Below are positions 16,749 through 26,128 of a DNA stretch of 64,000 nt, piece after piece. Positions within the stretch are counted from its first letter, which is position 1. Every line of letters starts with the position of its first letter. Below the pieces are notes generated by a model that was given only the letters and a program-made list of their open reading frames with translations, made no database searches and was not told the origin of the DNA. Position numbers and translations under genes: made by a program. This DNA is from JAAEQG01 sp043803085. Its GTDB lineage: Bacteria; Planctomycetota; Phycisphaerae; UBA1845. The stretch is from contig JAZDKM010000247.1 in assembly GCA_043803085.1 (NCBI GenBank), positions 1 through 64,000 of the forward strand, written 5' to 3'.

Positions 16749-19303
16749 TGCGCCGTCACCGTCACCCCGGCCGCCAGGGGCCGCCAGACCATGTACCAGG
16801 TGATATGGTCGCCCACGGCCCCGCCGGGATCGGCGGACATCTCCTGCTCGATCATCCCGATAGGGCACCACCAGGTCTTGGCGAAGTTCGTGGACCCGCC
16901 CGCCGCCCCGCCCGTCAGCGGGGTCAGGACGGAGGGATTGGCGGCAGTGAAGACGTAGGTAGTACCTGCCGCATCATCCGTGATCGCCACGGCAGTCGAG
17001 TAATCCTTGTCGTAGGCCGCCCCGGCCGTGGCGTCGGACCATATCTTGCAGGTCGTGACGACGGCCCCGATCAGGACATCGACGTGCCCGGTCAGCGACA
17101 GGATCTCGATAGGTCCGCCCGCCACGGCGAACAGGTCCTGGGTCACCTCGTCCGCCGCGACGGTCGAGACCCGCGGCTGCCAGTAGAGAACGGAATTGAC
17201 GTCCATATCCGCCTGGACCTTGTCACCGATCTGGGAGATCCCCGCGAGATCATCGGTGACGGCCTTCACCAGCGTCAGGTTGGCCTCGGTGGCGATCTCC
17301 AGATCGGCCCCCGCCAGCAAGGTCCGCAGCTCCGCCGCCGTGTCCATAGCGGAAGTATCCGCCAGGACGGCCGTCAGGTTGGCCTCGGTGGCGATCTCCA
17401 GGTCCGCTCCGGCGAGGAGCGTCCGCAGCTCGGCGGCCGTGTCCATGGCGGCGGTATCGGCCAGGACGGCCGTCAAGTTCGCCTCGGTCGCCAGCTCAAG
17501 ATTGCTGCCGACGAGCAAGGTCCGCAATTCCGAAGCGCTATCCATGGCGGCGGTGTCGGTCAGGATGGCCGTCACATTGGAGGCGATGGTGGAGTTGGCG
17601 TCCATCGTCGCGTGCACGGTGTCGGCGATCTCGTCGGTGGCCCCGGCGGAGATCTCGCTGGCCGTGATGGCATTGGCCGCGATCTCGGCCGCTCCGATGG
17701 CGTCGGTCGCGATGGCGTCGGCGGCGATGGCCGCAGAGGCAAAGGTGGCGGCGTCGATGGCCCCATTGGCGATTTCGGTCGCCCCGATAGCATCGTTGGC
17801 AATCTCAGCGCTGGTGATGGCGTCGGCCGCGATAGCGCCGGCATCGATGGCGTCATCGGCAATCTCGCTGGCCGTGATCGCGTTGGCCGCAATCTCGGCT
17901 GCCCCGATGGCATCGGTAGCGATAGCCCCGGCGTCGATCGCGTCGTCCGCGACCTCCGCCGCCGCGATAGCGTTGGTGGCGATAGCCCCGGCGTCGATTG
18001 CCCCGTCGGCGATCTCGCTGCTGGTGATAGCATCCGCCGCAATGGCCCCGGCGTCGATCGCGTCGTCCGCGATCTCGCTGGCGCCGATGGCGTTGGCCGC
18101 GAGCTCCGCTGCCCCGATCGCATCCGTGGCGATGGCGGTGGCGTCGATGGCCGCTGACGCGAAGGTAGCGGCGTCGATGGCGGCGTCGGCGATCTCGGTG
18201 GCTGTAATGGCCCCGTTGGCGATCTCGGCGGTGGTAATCGCATCAGCGGCGATAGCGTCGGCGTCGATGGCGGCAGTCGCAATGGCCGCCGCATCAATGC
18301 TGCCGGCCCCAACTGTCGCCACTACGCTCTGGGATTCCGTATCGCCGTCCCCGATGGTCTTGTAGACGTTGCCCATCAGGCCCAGGCCGCCGGTGTCCAC
18401 GTAGTTGCCACTCGTAATGAAGGTGCAGTCGCGGATCATGCCGAGGTTACCGGTCCCCTGGGCCTCGATCCCGAATTCGTCCGTATTGGCGTTGTAGAAA
18501 TCGCAGCCCTTGACCAACACCTTCGTGAGGGCCTGGTCGGAAAAGACGCAGGCCGTGGCCCAGTCGCCGTAGAAGATGGACTCCTCGAACCGCAGGCCGA
18601 CGACGGCGCCGTCGCCGATATCGACCGCCACGGTCGCCCCGGCCGCCGCGGCACTGGTCCAGCGGCAGCGGAGGAAGGCCAGGTCGTTCGCCTCGGTGAC
18701 GACATCGACGGCCGTCAGGAACTCGTAGGCCGCCGTGGCGCTATCGAGCCACTCGCAGTCGATGAACGTGACGTTATCCGCCCCGTCCTCGATCTGGACA
18801 CCGACGACCACCGCGCTGATCCCGGCCTCGAAGGTCAGGTTCTGGAGCGTGGCGCCGTCGCCCGTGCGGCCGACGACGAACGTGCCGTCCGTGTCCGTGA
18901 AGGTGAACTTCGGGCGGGCGGGCCCGTAGCCCAGGCCGATGATCGTGATCCCGGAGACGTCGACGTCGACGCCGCCGGCGGCGGCGAAACTCTCCGCGTG
19001 GTACGGGGCGACGACGATCACATTGTTGTTGCTCGCGGTGCAGCGGCCGACGGCGTAATCGAGCGTGGCGAACGGGCGCTGGAAGCCCTCCCCGTGCCAG
19101 CCGTCCGCGGCATCGCTGGCCTCCGCGGCGGTCGAGCTCACGAAGAACACGTTCGCATTGGACTTGAGGATCTCGGGCACCGCCGACAGGTCGTAGGGCC
19201 CGGTGAAGCGGTACTGGTTCAAGAGGTTGTGGGCCGTCTCCCCCAGCGCGGGCGGGAGCCGGAGCAGGGCGAGCAGGCAGGCGAATAGGAACACACGTTT
19301 CAT
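16745..19303 (-). CDS. Secreted beta-helix fibre with long alanine/isoleucine repeats, 852 aa
   Basis: Start at 19303 has GGAG eight bases upstream. Residues 1-21 form a clear Sec signal peptide (MKRVFLFACLLALL...ALG). Residues 50-320 look like a right-handed parallel beta-helix (NVIVVAPYHAESF; FIDCEWLDS). Residues 330-580 are about ten-residue repeats of the type AIGAAEIAANAIT. Then four copies of an EANLTAVLADTAAMDTAAEL-type unit follow, and a beta-rich end. Such repeats are typical of tail fibres, but the signal peptide is not. It directly follows the capsid gene. Confidence 0.75.
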   Translation of the reverse strand: MKRVFLFACLLALLRLPPALGETAHNLLNQYRFTGPYDLSAVPEILKSNANVFFVSSTAAEASDAADGWHGEGFQRPFATLDYAVGRCTASNNNVIVVAPYHAESFAAAGGVDVDVSGITIIGLGYGPARPKFTFTDTDGTFVVGRTGDGATLQNLTFEAGISAVVVGVQIEDGADNVTFIDCEWLDSATAAYEFLTAVDVVTEANDLAFLRCRWTSAAAAGATVAVDIGDGAVVGLRFEESIFYGDWATACVFSDQALTKVLVKGCDFYNANTDEFGIEAQGTGNLGMIRDCTFITSGNYVDTGGLGLMGNVYKTIGDGDTESQSVVATVGAGSIDAAAIATAAIDADAIAADAITTAEIANGAITATEIADAAIDAATFASAAIDATAIATDAIGAAELAANAIGASEIADDAIDAGAIAADAITSSEIADGAIDAGAIATNAIAAAEVADDAIDAGAIATDAIGAAEIAANAITASEIADDAIDAGAIAADAITSAEIANDAIGATEIANGAIDAATFASAAIAADAIATDAIGAAEIAANAITASEISAGATDEIADTVHATMDANSTIASNVTAILTDTAAMDSASELRTLLVGSNLELATEANLTAVLADTAAMDTAAELRTLLAGADLEIATEANLTAVLADTSAMDTAAELRTLLAGADLEIATEANLTLVKAVTDDLAGISQIGDKVQADMDVNSVLYWQPRVSTVAADEVTQDLFAVAGGPIEILSLTGHVDVLIGAVVTTCKIWSDATAGAAYDKDYSTAVAITDDAAGTTYVFTAANPSVLTPLTGGAAGGSTNFAKTWWCPIGMIEQEMSADPGGAVGDHITWYMVWRPLAAGVTVTAQ
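17270..18330 (-). repeat. Tandem coding repeats in the fibre gene
   Basis: Two repeat types. At 17270-17560 about four copies of a 100-base unit encode EANLTAVLADT...AAELRTLL. At 17600-18330 about two dozen 30-base units encode variants of DAIATDAIGAAEIA. The DNA repeats are imperfect and would allow length variation by slippage or recombination. Confidence 0.85.
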
Positions 19304-19435
19304 GGTCGGATCTCCAATTTTCGATGGTTGCCCGTCGACGGGAAAATCAAACATCTTTCACCCATCAGACTTTCTTTACAAAGCCGGGAGCGCCGGCCAG
19401 GCCGGACGCCCCCGGTCGAGCTTCCAAAGCGTCAC

Positions 19436-21076
19436 TCACACGAGCAGCGCGATGCCGGTCGTCTCCGTGATCCCGGAGACCTTGATCCCCTGCGGGTAGA
19501 TGGGCACCAGCAGGGCGAACCGGATCCAGGGCGTGCCCGTGATCAGGTTGGGCGTCCCGTTCGAGTTCGGGTGCTCCGGCACCTCGATGCCCGGATAGCC
19601 GAGCAGCGGGCCGAGGAACTGGATGCCCTCGGCGAACCCGTTTTTCTGGCTCCCGACGATCATCGGGGTGTACATCTTGAGGTTCTCCGGCGAGATCGCC
19701 TGTCCGTACAACGTCTTCGCCAGGCAGTAGGGACTGGTCCACCACTGGTAGGTCCCCTCCGGCGTGACGTAATTCGAGAGCGTCCAGCCGCCCTTGACCT
19801 CGAAGGGCAGGTTCGTGCGGTTCCAGGTACTGGTCGCCGTCGAGGACCGCATCTCCGCCTTCATCGCGCCGATCACCCCGCCCGTCGTGATCAGGGCGTT
19901 GATCTTGACGCGGGGCGAGCGCTCCGCCGCCAGCCGGAGCAGCTCATCGAGCGTGTCCTCGGTCAGCGGCCCGGCCAGGTTGTTGATTATGAGCGATTTG
20001 AACTGGGGGAACTCCGCCAGGTCGAGGCCCTCGGATCCCGCCGCCCCGCCCAGGATCACGCCGCTGTCCGCCATCCAGTCGTTCAGGCCGTTGGTCAGCC
20101 AGGGCCGCGTCGCGGCGATATACGTGCTGGCCGCCCGGGGGCAGATCCAGTCATAGTTGGCCACGCCGTTGGTCCCCTGCCAGCCGGTGATGTCGTCGAA
20201 GGCCGTGATCGCCTCGGTCGTACCCGTCCCGCGGGCCACGCCGTTCACGCTGATCGTGTTCGTCAGCCGGTCCACCTTTGCGACCGTCAGCTGGACGTGC
20301 AGGCCGGCCGCGGTGTAATTGCGGACGTCCGTGCCGTCCGTCGCGACCCCGTCCTGGAGGGTGCCCGCGACGGTCGCCGAGCCGCCGGAGTTGGCGACGA
20401 TATCGAGCTCCATGCCCTCGATGAAGTTGTTGATCGCCCCGTACTTCTCATCGATCACGATGTCCACGAAGTTGGCGTTCGTGGTCCCGGCCGCGATATA
20501 GTGCGTCGCCTTGGCGAACGAGGTGATCCGGGACAGGACGGTCACCTTGTAGCTGCTGGCCCCGGTCGCCCGGTGGGCGAAGTAGGAGATCGCATCCTGC
20601 CGGCGGGTCATCTCGGCGCAACCCTGCATGTCCTCGTAGAGGACCTTGAACTGCATGGCGCTGAGGTTCTCGGCGAGCTTCCACTGGAGGGGAATGCCCA
20701 TATTGCCGATGTTCGCGTGGATCTGCAGCTCCCGCGTGAACCAGCCGACGTGCGGCGCTTCCGCCGCCGAGGGGATGGGCGAGAGCAGGCCGTCGGCGTT
20801 CGAGGCGTCGGTGAACCGGCCCTGCGTGCCGATGTCCACGACGGCCGCGCCCAGCGGACTGGTCGGCCGCGTCATGCCGGCGATCCCCTGCCGCCAGCCG
20901 TGTTTGACCTTGAAGAGCCGGCCGATGTCGCGCTGGTTGCCGTCGGTCATCGTGATGCCGCTCTTGGTGCGCTGGGCGTACTTGAGGATCGGCATCTGCT
21001 CCTCCTCCGCCTGCATCAGCGCCTGGGGAAAAGGTTCCTTGATGAGGGTGTTCAAAGTGGAAGTCAAATCTGCCAT
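19436..21076 (-). CDS. Major capsid protein candidate of phage A, 546 aa
   Basis: Start at 21076 (MADLTSTLNTL) with AAGGGA upstream. It directly follows the scaffold candidate and the portal region, the usual site of the capsid gene. The N-terminus (LIKEPFPQALMQAEEEQMP), a central DNA/oligomer-like domain and the C-terminal LLGYPGIEVPEHPN segment fit an HK97-fold capsid protein, although longer than average; residues 190-290 may be an inserted beta domain. It is unrelated by eye to the phage B capsid protein at 61360. No signal peptide. Confidence 0.65.
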   Translation of the reverse strand: MADLTSTLNTLIKEPFPQALMQAEEEQMPILKYAQRTKSGITMTDGNQRDIGRLFKVKHGWRQGIAGMTRPTSPLGAAVVDIGTQGRFTDASNADGLLSPIPSAAEAPHVGWFTRELQIHANIGNMGIPLQWKLAENLSAMQFKVLYEDMQGCAEMTRRQDAISYFAHRATGASSYKVTVLSRITSFAKATHYIAAGTTNANFVDIVIDEKYGAINNFIEGMELDIVANSGGSATVAGTLQDGVATDGTDVRNYTAAGLHVQLTVAKVDRLTNTISVNGVARGTGTTEAITAFDDITGWQGTNGVANYDWICPRAASTYIAATRPWLTNGLNDWMADSGVILGGAAGSEGLDLAEFPQFKSLIINNLAGPLTEDTLDELLRLAAERSPRVKINALITTGGVIGAMKAEMRSSTATSTWNRTNLPFEVKGGWTLSNYVTPEGTYQWWTSPYCLAKTLYGQAISPENLKMYTPMIVGSQKNGFAEGIQFLGPLLGYPGIEVPEHPNSNGTPNLITGTPWIRFALLVPIYPQGIKVSGITETTGIALLV

Positions 21077-21160
21077 GGCAGTATCCCTTCGTTGTCGTGG
21101 TTCTCTGTGCTCGACCACAAACGTCAGGACACCGTCGGTGCGCCCGGCAAGTGCTGGTCC

Positions 21161-22150
21161 TTAGCCCGTTGCCGCCATCTGCTCGCGGGCCAGCTTCTGG
21201 GCCGCCCGCTTGGCCATCTCTTCCGGCCAGGTGGCGTCGAACTTGGGGATTGCAGTCAAATCTTCGTCGGATAGAACCTTCAGCGGCGCATCATCAGGCG
21301 ACCTCCCGCCCAGCAAAATGGGTTGGGGAAGAGCCTTGTCCAGGATGGTCTGCGGATTCATGGTTTCCACGAACCGCGCGGCGATAGCGGGGATTTCCCC
21401 CAGGATATCGCCGCCCTCTCCGGAACCGCGCAGCTCTACGATTCGTCCACGTGCCTGCTGATCTACAGTGCCTATCGCAATCTTGTCATACGCCGCCATG
21501 ATCGCTTTCTTGTTGGCGTCGCTGCCAAGCTTGGCTTCTACGGCCTTGCGTTTCGGATCGTTGGCAAGGGCCTTCGTGATATTTTCCTTGAGGATTTTTT
21601 CGCCCTCCGCGTCGAGCAGCTCGCCCACGAAGGCCCTGTGATGCTTCGTGGGCAGCAAGAGCTCCCGGACTTCGGGGTCCAGCTCCACCAGCTTGACTTG
21701 CCGCGGCTGGTCGGTCGCCGCGGCCCGCGGGGCGGGCTTTTTGTCCTTGCCGTTTTTCCCGTCGTCGGCGGCGGCCAGGAGGGCCTCGGGGTCCGAGACC
21801 AGTCGGCTCGCCACGAGCATGATGTCGGCGGGGTCGGCGTCCTCGCCGTTGTCCTGGGCGGCCTTGATCCGGTCCGCCGCGTCCACGACCTTCAGGGCAT
21901 CCTTCGCCTTTTTGACCGCCTCGTCCGCCCCGCCCGCCTTCGCCTTGCCCTGGACGGCGTCCCAAACGCTGAATTCCTGCTCCCGGCCGGCGATCTGGTG
22001 CTTGACCTTCAGTTGCTCCATCGCCGTGCGGGAAAGCGGCTCTTTCGTATCGAAGGCAATCGTCCCCGTGGCCGCCTCGACGTGCTCGAGGTTGGCCTTG
22101 AGGTACTCTTTCTGCTCGTCCGTCAAGGGTTTGGTGAAGTCGATGTCCAT
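21161..22150 (-). CDS. Capsid scaffolding protein candidate, 329 aa
   Basis: Highly charged and helical (KPLTDEQKEYLKANLEHVE; AVKKAKDALKVVDAADRIKAA), with no hydrophobic core region and no catalytic motif. It lies immediately upstream of the capsid gene and downstream of the portal. This is the usual place and composition of scaffolding proteins. No protease motif was seen. Confidence 0.65.
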   Translation of the reverse strand: MDIDFTKPLTDEQKEYLKANLEHVEAATGTIAFDTKEPLSRTAMEQLKVKHQIAGREQEFSVWDAVQGKAKAGGADEAVKKAKDALKVVDAADRIKAAQDNGEDADPADIMLVASRLVSDPEALLAAADDGKNGKDKKPAPRAAATDQPRQVKLVELDPEVRELLLPTKHHRAFVGELLDAEGEKILKENITKALANDPKRKAVEAKLGSDANKKAIMAAYDKIAIGTVDQQARGRIVELRGSGEGGDILGEIPAIAARFVETMNPQTILDKALPQPILLGGRSPDDAPLKVLSDEDLTAIPKFDATWPEEMAKRAAQKLAREQMAATG

Positions 22151-22281
22151 TCAACTCCCTTATCAAAGCCCGACCAATCAGGATTGGCAATTACTTAGTA
22201 GCCAATCCTATTTCGGTGCAATTCCTACCTACAGCCCCCCCCGGTTGTCAAGAAAAAAAATACGGACCGTCAAAATTTTGG

Positions 22282-22440
22282 TTGACGGGATGGGCGACAC
22301 AGTGTTAAGCTGGGTACTATGGTTTCAGCCACGTCCCACAAACCGTCAGTGCCAAGCAGGGCCCGCGTACCTTCCGTGGCTGGAACCGCGCGGGCCTTGT
22401 TCCTGCGCGCCCCCGATCCGTCCGGGGCGCGCAGTTTTCC
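22282..22440 (+). promoter_or_regulatory. Promoter and structured leader of the plus-strand moron
   Basis: TTGACG at 22282-22287 has only a weak -10 (TAAGCT at 22306). The leader can form two mutually exclusive pairings: CAGCCACG (22326-22333) with CGTGGCTG (22375-22382), or GGCCCGCG (22360-22367) with CGCGGGCC (22389-22396). It ends in a strong terminator-like hairpin (TGCGCGCCCC at 22404-22413, GGGGCGCGCA at 22424-22433) followed by GTTTT, just before the first gene. The overlap of the two pairings resembles an attenuator or riboswitch layout. Confidence 0.55.
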
Positions 22441-22462
22441 ATTCCGGAAGGGAGGATGATCC

Positions 22463-22699
22463 GTGGAAGCATTTTCCATCAGTTGCAGCGGCGACGCGGA
22501 GAGCGTGAGCCAGGCCTTGGTCGAGCTCGCGGACCGGATGTTTGCAGCCGACAAGCGAACCGGCCGGTTCGCGCATATCCCCTATGCGGACTCCGAAGAG
22601 TTCGAGCGGGGCTATAGCATCGGGGTGGCGGCCGTGCTCACGAAGATGGTGCACGGCCAATTGTCGTTCTCGGTGGGAGATAAGAGCGGGAAAAGATAG
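22463..22699 (+). CDS. Plus-strand moron protein, 78 aa
   Basis: GTG start at 22463 with GGGAGG upstream. A soluble alpha/beta-looking small protein (SISCSGDAESVSQALVELADRM); no known motif. It abuts the metallopeptidase-like gene (TAGATG), so the two are co-expressed. It is inserted between portal and scaffold on the opposite strand, like a moron with its own promoter. Function unknown. Confidence 0.65.
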   Translation: MEAFSISCSGDAESVSQALVELADRMFAADKRTGRFAHIPYADSEEFERGYSIGVAAVLTKMVHGQLSFSVGDKSGKR

Positions 22700-23065
22700 A
22701 TGCCACAGAAAAAGACCATCAAGGTATCGCCTAAAGCCTACGCATTGTTCCAGGCCGAGTTTGAACGCTGGCAAGCGGTCTTCGGTCTGTCCCACTACCG
22801 AGTGATCTTTCGCTTCGAGCCCCTGGGAAAGTCCTATACGATGGTCGGCACGAGTGAGATGGATAAATACGCCATCGTCACTCTGACCAGCGAGCTCAAG
22901 CCGGAAGAGGTAGAAGGCTTCGACCCCGTCCGGAGCGCCAAGCACGAGGGAATCCACCTGCTCTTGCGTCGGTTCGCCTGGCTCGCCTCTTGCCGCTATC
23001 TGATGGCGGAAGACCTCGAAGAGGAGGAGCACGCGATCGTGCGCCGTCTGGAGGCCGTCCTCTGA
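22700..23065 (+). CDS. HExxH metallopeptidase-like protein, 121 aa
   Basis: Contains KHEGIHLLL, an HExxH zinc motif at about residues 83-87, followed about 25 residues later by acidic residues (AEDLEEEE) that could supply a third zinc ligand. The N-terminal part (FQAEFERWQAVFGLSHYRVIFRFEP) resembles SprT-like minimal metallopeptidases seen in phages. The substrate is unknown. It is coupled to the 78-aa gene and the two form an insertion on the opposite strand to the morphogenesis genes. Confidence 0.7.
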   Translation: MPQKKTIKVSPKAYALFQAEFERWQAVFGLSHYRVIFRFEPLGKSYTMVGTSEMDKYAIVTLTSELKPEEVEGFDPVRSAKHEGIHLLLRRFAWLASCRYLMAEDLEEEEHAIVRRLEAVL

Positions 23066-23066
23066 C

Positions 23067-23094
23067 AAATCATCAATCATCCCTCATCAATCAT
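23067..23094. repeat. Heptanucleotide array after the moron
   Basis: AAATCAT, CAATCAT, CCCTCAT, CAATCAT: four exact-period units that start two bases past the stop of the metallopeptidase-like gene and end at the stop of the portal gene. It marks the convergence point of the two strands. Confidence 0.75.
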
Positions 23095-25109
23095 CCCTGT
23101 AATGCCCCCGGCAGGGGCATCATCAGCGTCTGCTCCGCCGCCTCTTCGAGCGGCGGCATCCCCTCCGGCGCCCGGCCCATCCCGTCCGTCTTGTGGCGGT
23201 CGATATGGTCGAGGATTCGCTGCCGGACGACCGGGGCGGCCATCGAGAACTTGACCGTCGCCACGAGCTCCATGTGCACCAGGATATGGACCGGGTGCAG
23301 GTCGCCTTCGGCGGAGAACAGGACGCCCACCTGGTCCTCCGGGCCTTCCGGGACGCTCTGGCCATCGTGATAGAGCAGGATGTTCTCCAGGCGGGCCTTT
23401 TTGTAGCTCTCCCATTCCTGCTCATTCGAGACGGGCAGATCAAGGTTCATGATCCGGGCCTTGATCCGATACTGCATCGGCGTGATCAGGCCCGCCCTGA
23501 GGTGGTCTTTCAGTTCCAGGATCTGCTGGCTCTTGGAGATCGGCATCATGCTCTGGACCGTCACGTCCACCTCGTCCGGGTGGGCGATCGGGTTGTCGGC
23601 GAGCGCGATCGTGCCCTGCTTGGGGTCATAGACGATCCCGGCCAGCGAATCGTCCAGCATGGTTACGGCGACGACGTCCTGATCGCTCCAGGTCGTCAGG
23701 TCCTTGGAGAGGGCGGCGCGGTAGATATCGCTGAAGCCCTCGGCGATGGCCGCGGCGTCGGGCGACAAGGGCACGTTCGAGGTCTCGATCAGGGTCCCCA
23801 GTCCGGCGGCGGAGTCCATCCGGCCCGGGGCGTCCCCGCGCATCATGGCCTGCGGCTGGTTCGCCAGCCGGTCCGAGAGCTCCGTCCCGATCTTGACCAT
23901 CTGGACGGGAAAGCCGCCGGAGTTGAACGGCTGGAGCTGGATCACGTTCTGGTTGGCCGGCGTGAGCTGGTCCCATTCATAGGGCTGGAACTTGCGGCCG
24001 TCCTTGGCGGTCACGAGGGCGTTGCGGGTGAGGCCGAAGTTGGTCGGGACCAGCGTGGTCCCGTAGAGGTCGAGCTCCCGGACGTTCTGGAACGACCGGC
24101 CGATCGCCCCTTCCAGCTCGGAGTTCAACGGGATCTGCAATTCCATCCAGGACCGGCCGTAGAAGCCGCCCACGTCGATACTGTGGATCGTTGTGACCGG
24201 CCGGCAGCGGCGGGCCAGGGTGAAGCCCTCGCGGAAATAGAGCTTGTCGCCCACGAAGACGATTTGCTCGGTCAGATAGTCCTTTTCGTCCCAGAGGAAG
24301 CAGTTGCCCAGCCACAGGACGTCCATCTGGTCCGTCTTGCCGGCGTCGGAGCCGTTGGCCCTCTGCCGGCCGGTCCCCGGGAAGTCGCCGTCCTCGAGGA
24401 AGGCGTCGATGGAGTGGCCCACGAGCGCGACCTCCGCGATATCGCCCGGCAGGTCGCCGCGGGCGACTGTCGTCCGCTGGGCCTCGCCCAGCGCCCCGCG
24501 CTTCGGGGCCGCCCCGCGGAACATCCGCTTGACCTCCTCGACCGGGACGCGGCGCCGGATGAGCAGGCCGTGGATCTGCGACGGGGTCGCCACCTGGGTG
24601 GGGATCGGGGTGAGCTGCCAGGGCAGGGTCACGCGGAAGTCCTGCTGCTGGCTGTCGTCTGGATTCTCCCAGAGCGATAGGCCCACCGTCCCGTAGCACA
24701 AAAAGGGCGGCAGCAGGGCCCGCTGCGCCTTTTTGACGCGGGAGGGCGGGAAGGAATGCCCCAGGACCGCCTGGTCGATGGCCGCCGCCCGCTGGCCGTC
24801 CAGGGATTCGTTGCGGCGGACGACGCGGGGCGACAGGTCCATCCCGAGCAGCCGGCCGAGCTGGGTCTGGTACTTGGCCAGCAGCTCCTCGTAGACGAAT
24901 TTCAGCCGCCCGGCCTTGTCGGTATAGGTCGCGGAGACCGTGCCGCGCGCGAAGTTCAGCGTGAGCTGGCGGATCCCCTGGATATAGGCGTAGGTCCGGC
25001 TCCAGTGGGTCTTCCGGTACAGCCGGGCCTCCCGGCCCCGCGCCACGAGCTGCTTGTACGTGGTCTCGGCGTCCTTCGTCTCGGCCGGAAAGATCGATTC
25101 TGCTGCCAT
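23091..25109 (-). CDS. Portal protein, 672 aa
   Basis: Located between terminase and scaffold/capsid. It has a portal-like N-terminal helical region (EARLYRKTHWSRTYAYIQG), a central region with tryptophan/tyrosine-rich beta strands (SWMELQIPLNSELEGAIGRS), and a long helical C-terminal crown (SKSQQILELKDHLRAGLITP; SYKKARLENILLYHD). Length suits podovirus-type portals (about 550-750 aa). It forms the dodecameric gate of the capsid and the docking site of terminase. No insertion or frameshift seen. Confidence 0.8.
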   Translation of the reverse strand: MAAESIFPAETKDAETTYKQLVARGREARLYRKTHWSRTYAYIQGIRQLTLNFARGTVSATYTDKAGRLKFVYEELLAKYQTQLGRLLGMDLSPRVVRRNESLDGQRAAAIDQAVLGHSFPPSRVKKAQRALLPPFLCYGTVGLSLWENPDDSQQQDFRVTLPWQLTPIPTQVATPSQIHGLLIRRRVPVEEVKRMFRGAAPKRGALGEAQRTTVARGDLPGDIAEVALVGHSIDAFLEDGDFPGTGRQRANGSDAGKTDQMDVLWLGNCFLWDEKDYLTEQIVFVGDKLYFREGFTLARRCRPVTTIHSIDVGGFYGRSWMELQIPLNSELEGAIGRSFQNVRELDLYGTTLVPTNFGLTRNALVTAKDGRKFQPYEWDQLTPANQNVIQLQPFNSGGFPVQMVKIGTELSDRLANQPQAMMRGDAPGRMDSAAGLGTLIETSNVPLSPDAAAIAEGFSDIYRAALSKDLTTWSDQDVVAVTMLDDSLAGIVYDPKQGTIALADNPIAHPDEVDVTVQSMMPISKSQQILELKDHLRAGLITPMQYRIKARIMNLDLPVSNEQEWESYKKARLENILLYHDGQSVPEGPEDQVGVLFSAEGDLHPVHILVHMELVATVKFSMAAPVVRQRILDHIDRHKTDGMGRAPEGMPPLEEAAEQTLMMPLPGALQG

Positions 25110-25145
25110 CGGCGGCCTCTCATTTCCGAAGCTCGACCGCCTTTG

Positions 25146-25173
25146 GATTTACGATTTATGAATTATGAATTTC
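25146..25173. repeat. Heptanucleotide array supplying a stop codon
   Basis: GATTTAC, GATTTAT, GAATTAT, GAATTTC: four units with period 7. On the minus strand the array gives the last residues and the stop codon of the 80-aa gene, then continues into the gap before the portal gene. Confidence 0.75.
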
Positions 25174-25405
25174 CATTTTGTCCATGATCCGGGTCTCGGC
25201 CCTGTTCGCCGTTGATCGCCGCGAGCATCTCATCGAGATGCTTGTTCACGATTGCCTTGGCCTTCTCCGTGAAACGGGCGCATTTTCGCGCGTCTCGCCA
25301 GTCGGCGCCCTCTTCACGAATCAAATGCGCCAACAGGCCGGACCGGCCCCCTTTCATCAGGATGCCCACAAAACCCTGCATGTTTTCCAGTCTGTACCTG
25401 ACCAT
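25163..25405 (-). CDS. Small helical protein, 80 aa
   Basis: Hydrophilic, helix-rich (EKAKAIVNKHLDEMLAAING), no membrane segment. It lies just upstream of the portal gene in the late operon. No family recognised. Its C-terminus ends in the heptad array. Confidence 0.55.
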   Translation of the reverse strand: MVRYRLENMQGFVGILMKGGRSGLLAHLIREEGADWRDARKCARFTEKAKAIVNKHLDEMLAAINGEQGRDPDHGQNGNS

Positions 25406-25433
25406 CGGTTTTCCCGTTTGGGCACGGTGCGTT

Positions 25434-25814
25434 TCATGTTTCCTCCGGCCTCGGCAGGTCGACGTCCTCGTCCACGCCGATCTCGACGGCGGCGTTCCCC
25501 GGGTGCGCCTGGAGGTCCGCGCGGGCCGGCTCCGGGGTCCAGACGACCGGGACCTCCGTGCGGGCCCCGTGGGCGTTCGAGTGGGCCAGGATCTGCGCGG
25601 CGATGGCCTGGTTGCCCGTCTCCGCGAGCGTGCGGTGGGCCAGGAGCTCCGAGACGATGACGCTCTGGTCCCGCTGGGCCTTCTCGAGGCCCGCCAGGAG
25701 CCGGGAAGAGAAGCGGTAAACGAGCCAGGCCGCCAAGCCGGCCAAACACCAGTACATCACCGTGATCAACAATAGGACCAGCGACATCTTCCAATACGTT
25801 TGACTGTCCATCAT
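25434..25814 (-). CDS. Membrane-anchored protein with coiled coil, 126 aa
   Basis: The start overlaps the previous stop (ATGA). One strong transmembrane helix at residues 10-33 (MSLVLLLITVMYWCLAGLAAWLVY) followed by a helical, then proline/acidic C-terminus (VEIGVDEDVDLPRPEET). Could be a lysis, superinfection-exclusion or holin-type protein; the sequence does not decide. Confidence 0.6.
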   Translation of the reverse strand: MMDSQTYWKMSLVLLLITVMYWCLAGLAAWLVYRFSSRLLAGLEKAQRDQSVIVSELLAHRTLAETGNQAIAAQILAHSNAHGARTEVPVVWTPEPARADLQAHPGNAAVEIGVDEDVDLPRPEET

Positions 25815-26128
25815 GTCCCTTCTTCGTCGTAATCGGATTTCGGCCAGGGCGGAAAATGCAGATCGAAGCTCCGGTGGCGGACGAGACGCCGGCGGTAGCG
25901 AGCCAACCAGTCCGTTTCGCCAAGCTCCGTATGCATACGTTCGAGTTTCAGAGTCAGGCCCAGAATGGTCAGGCCGACAGCTACGCCGCAGCACTGGCTA
26001 TAATACCATAGTTTGTTCTGACGCCAGTCGAATCCCCAGTAGGGACCGTAACTGACCAATACGAGAAGCAGCCGTTTGTGCCTCCCGGTCCCCGTGAGCG
26101 GGATCGATATTGCCCGGTACAGCCCCAT
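25811..26128 (-). CDS. Small membrane protein, 105 aa
   Basis: One likely membrane helix (SQCCGVAVGLTILGLTLKL, about 44-62) between a basic N-terminus and an Arg-rich C-terminal half. Coupled to the 126-aa gene by overlap and to the 64-aa gene by shared base 26128. Unknown function. Confidence 0.55.
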   Translation of the reverse strand: MGLYRAISIPLTGTGRHKRLLLVLVSYGPYWGFDWRQNKLWYYSQCCGVAVGLTILGLTLKLERMHTELGETDWLARYRRRLVRHRSFDLHFPPWPKSDYDEEGT

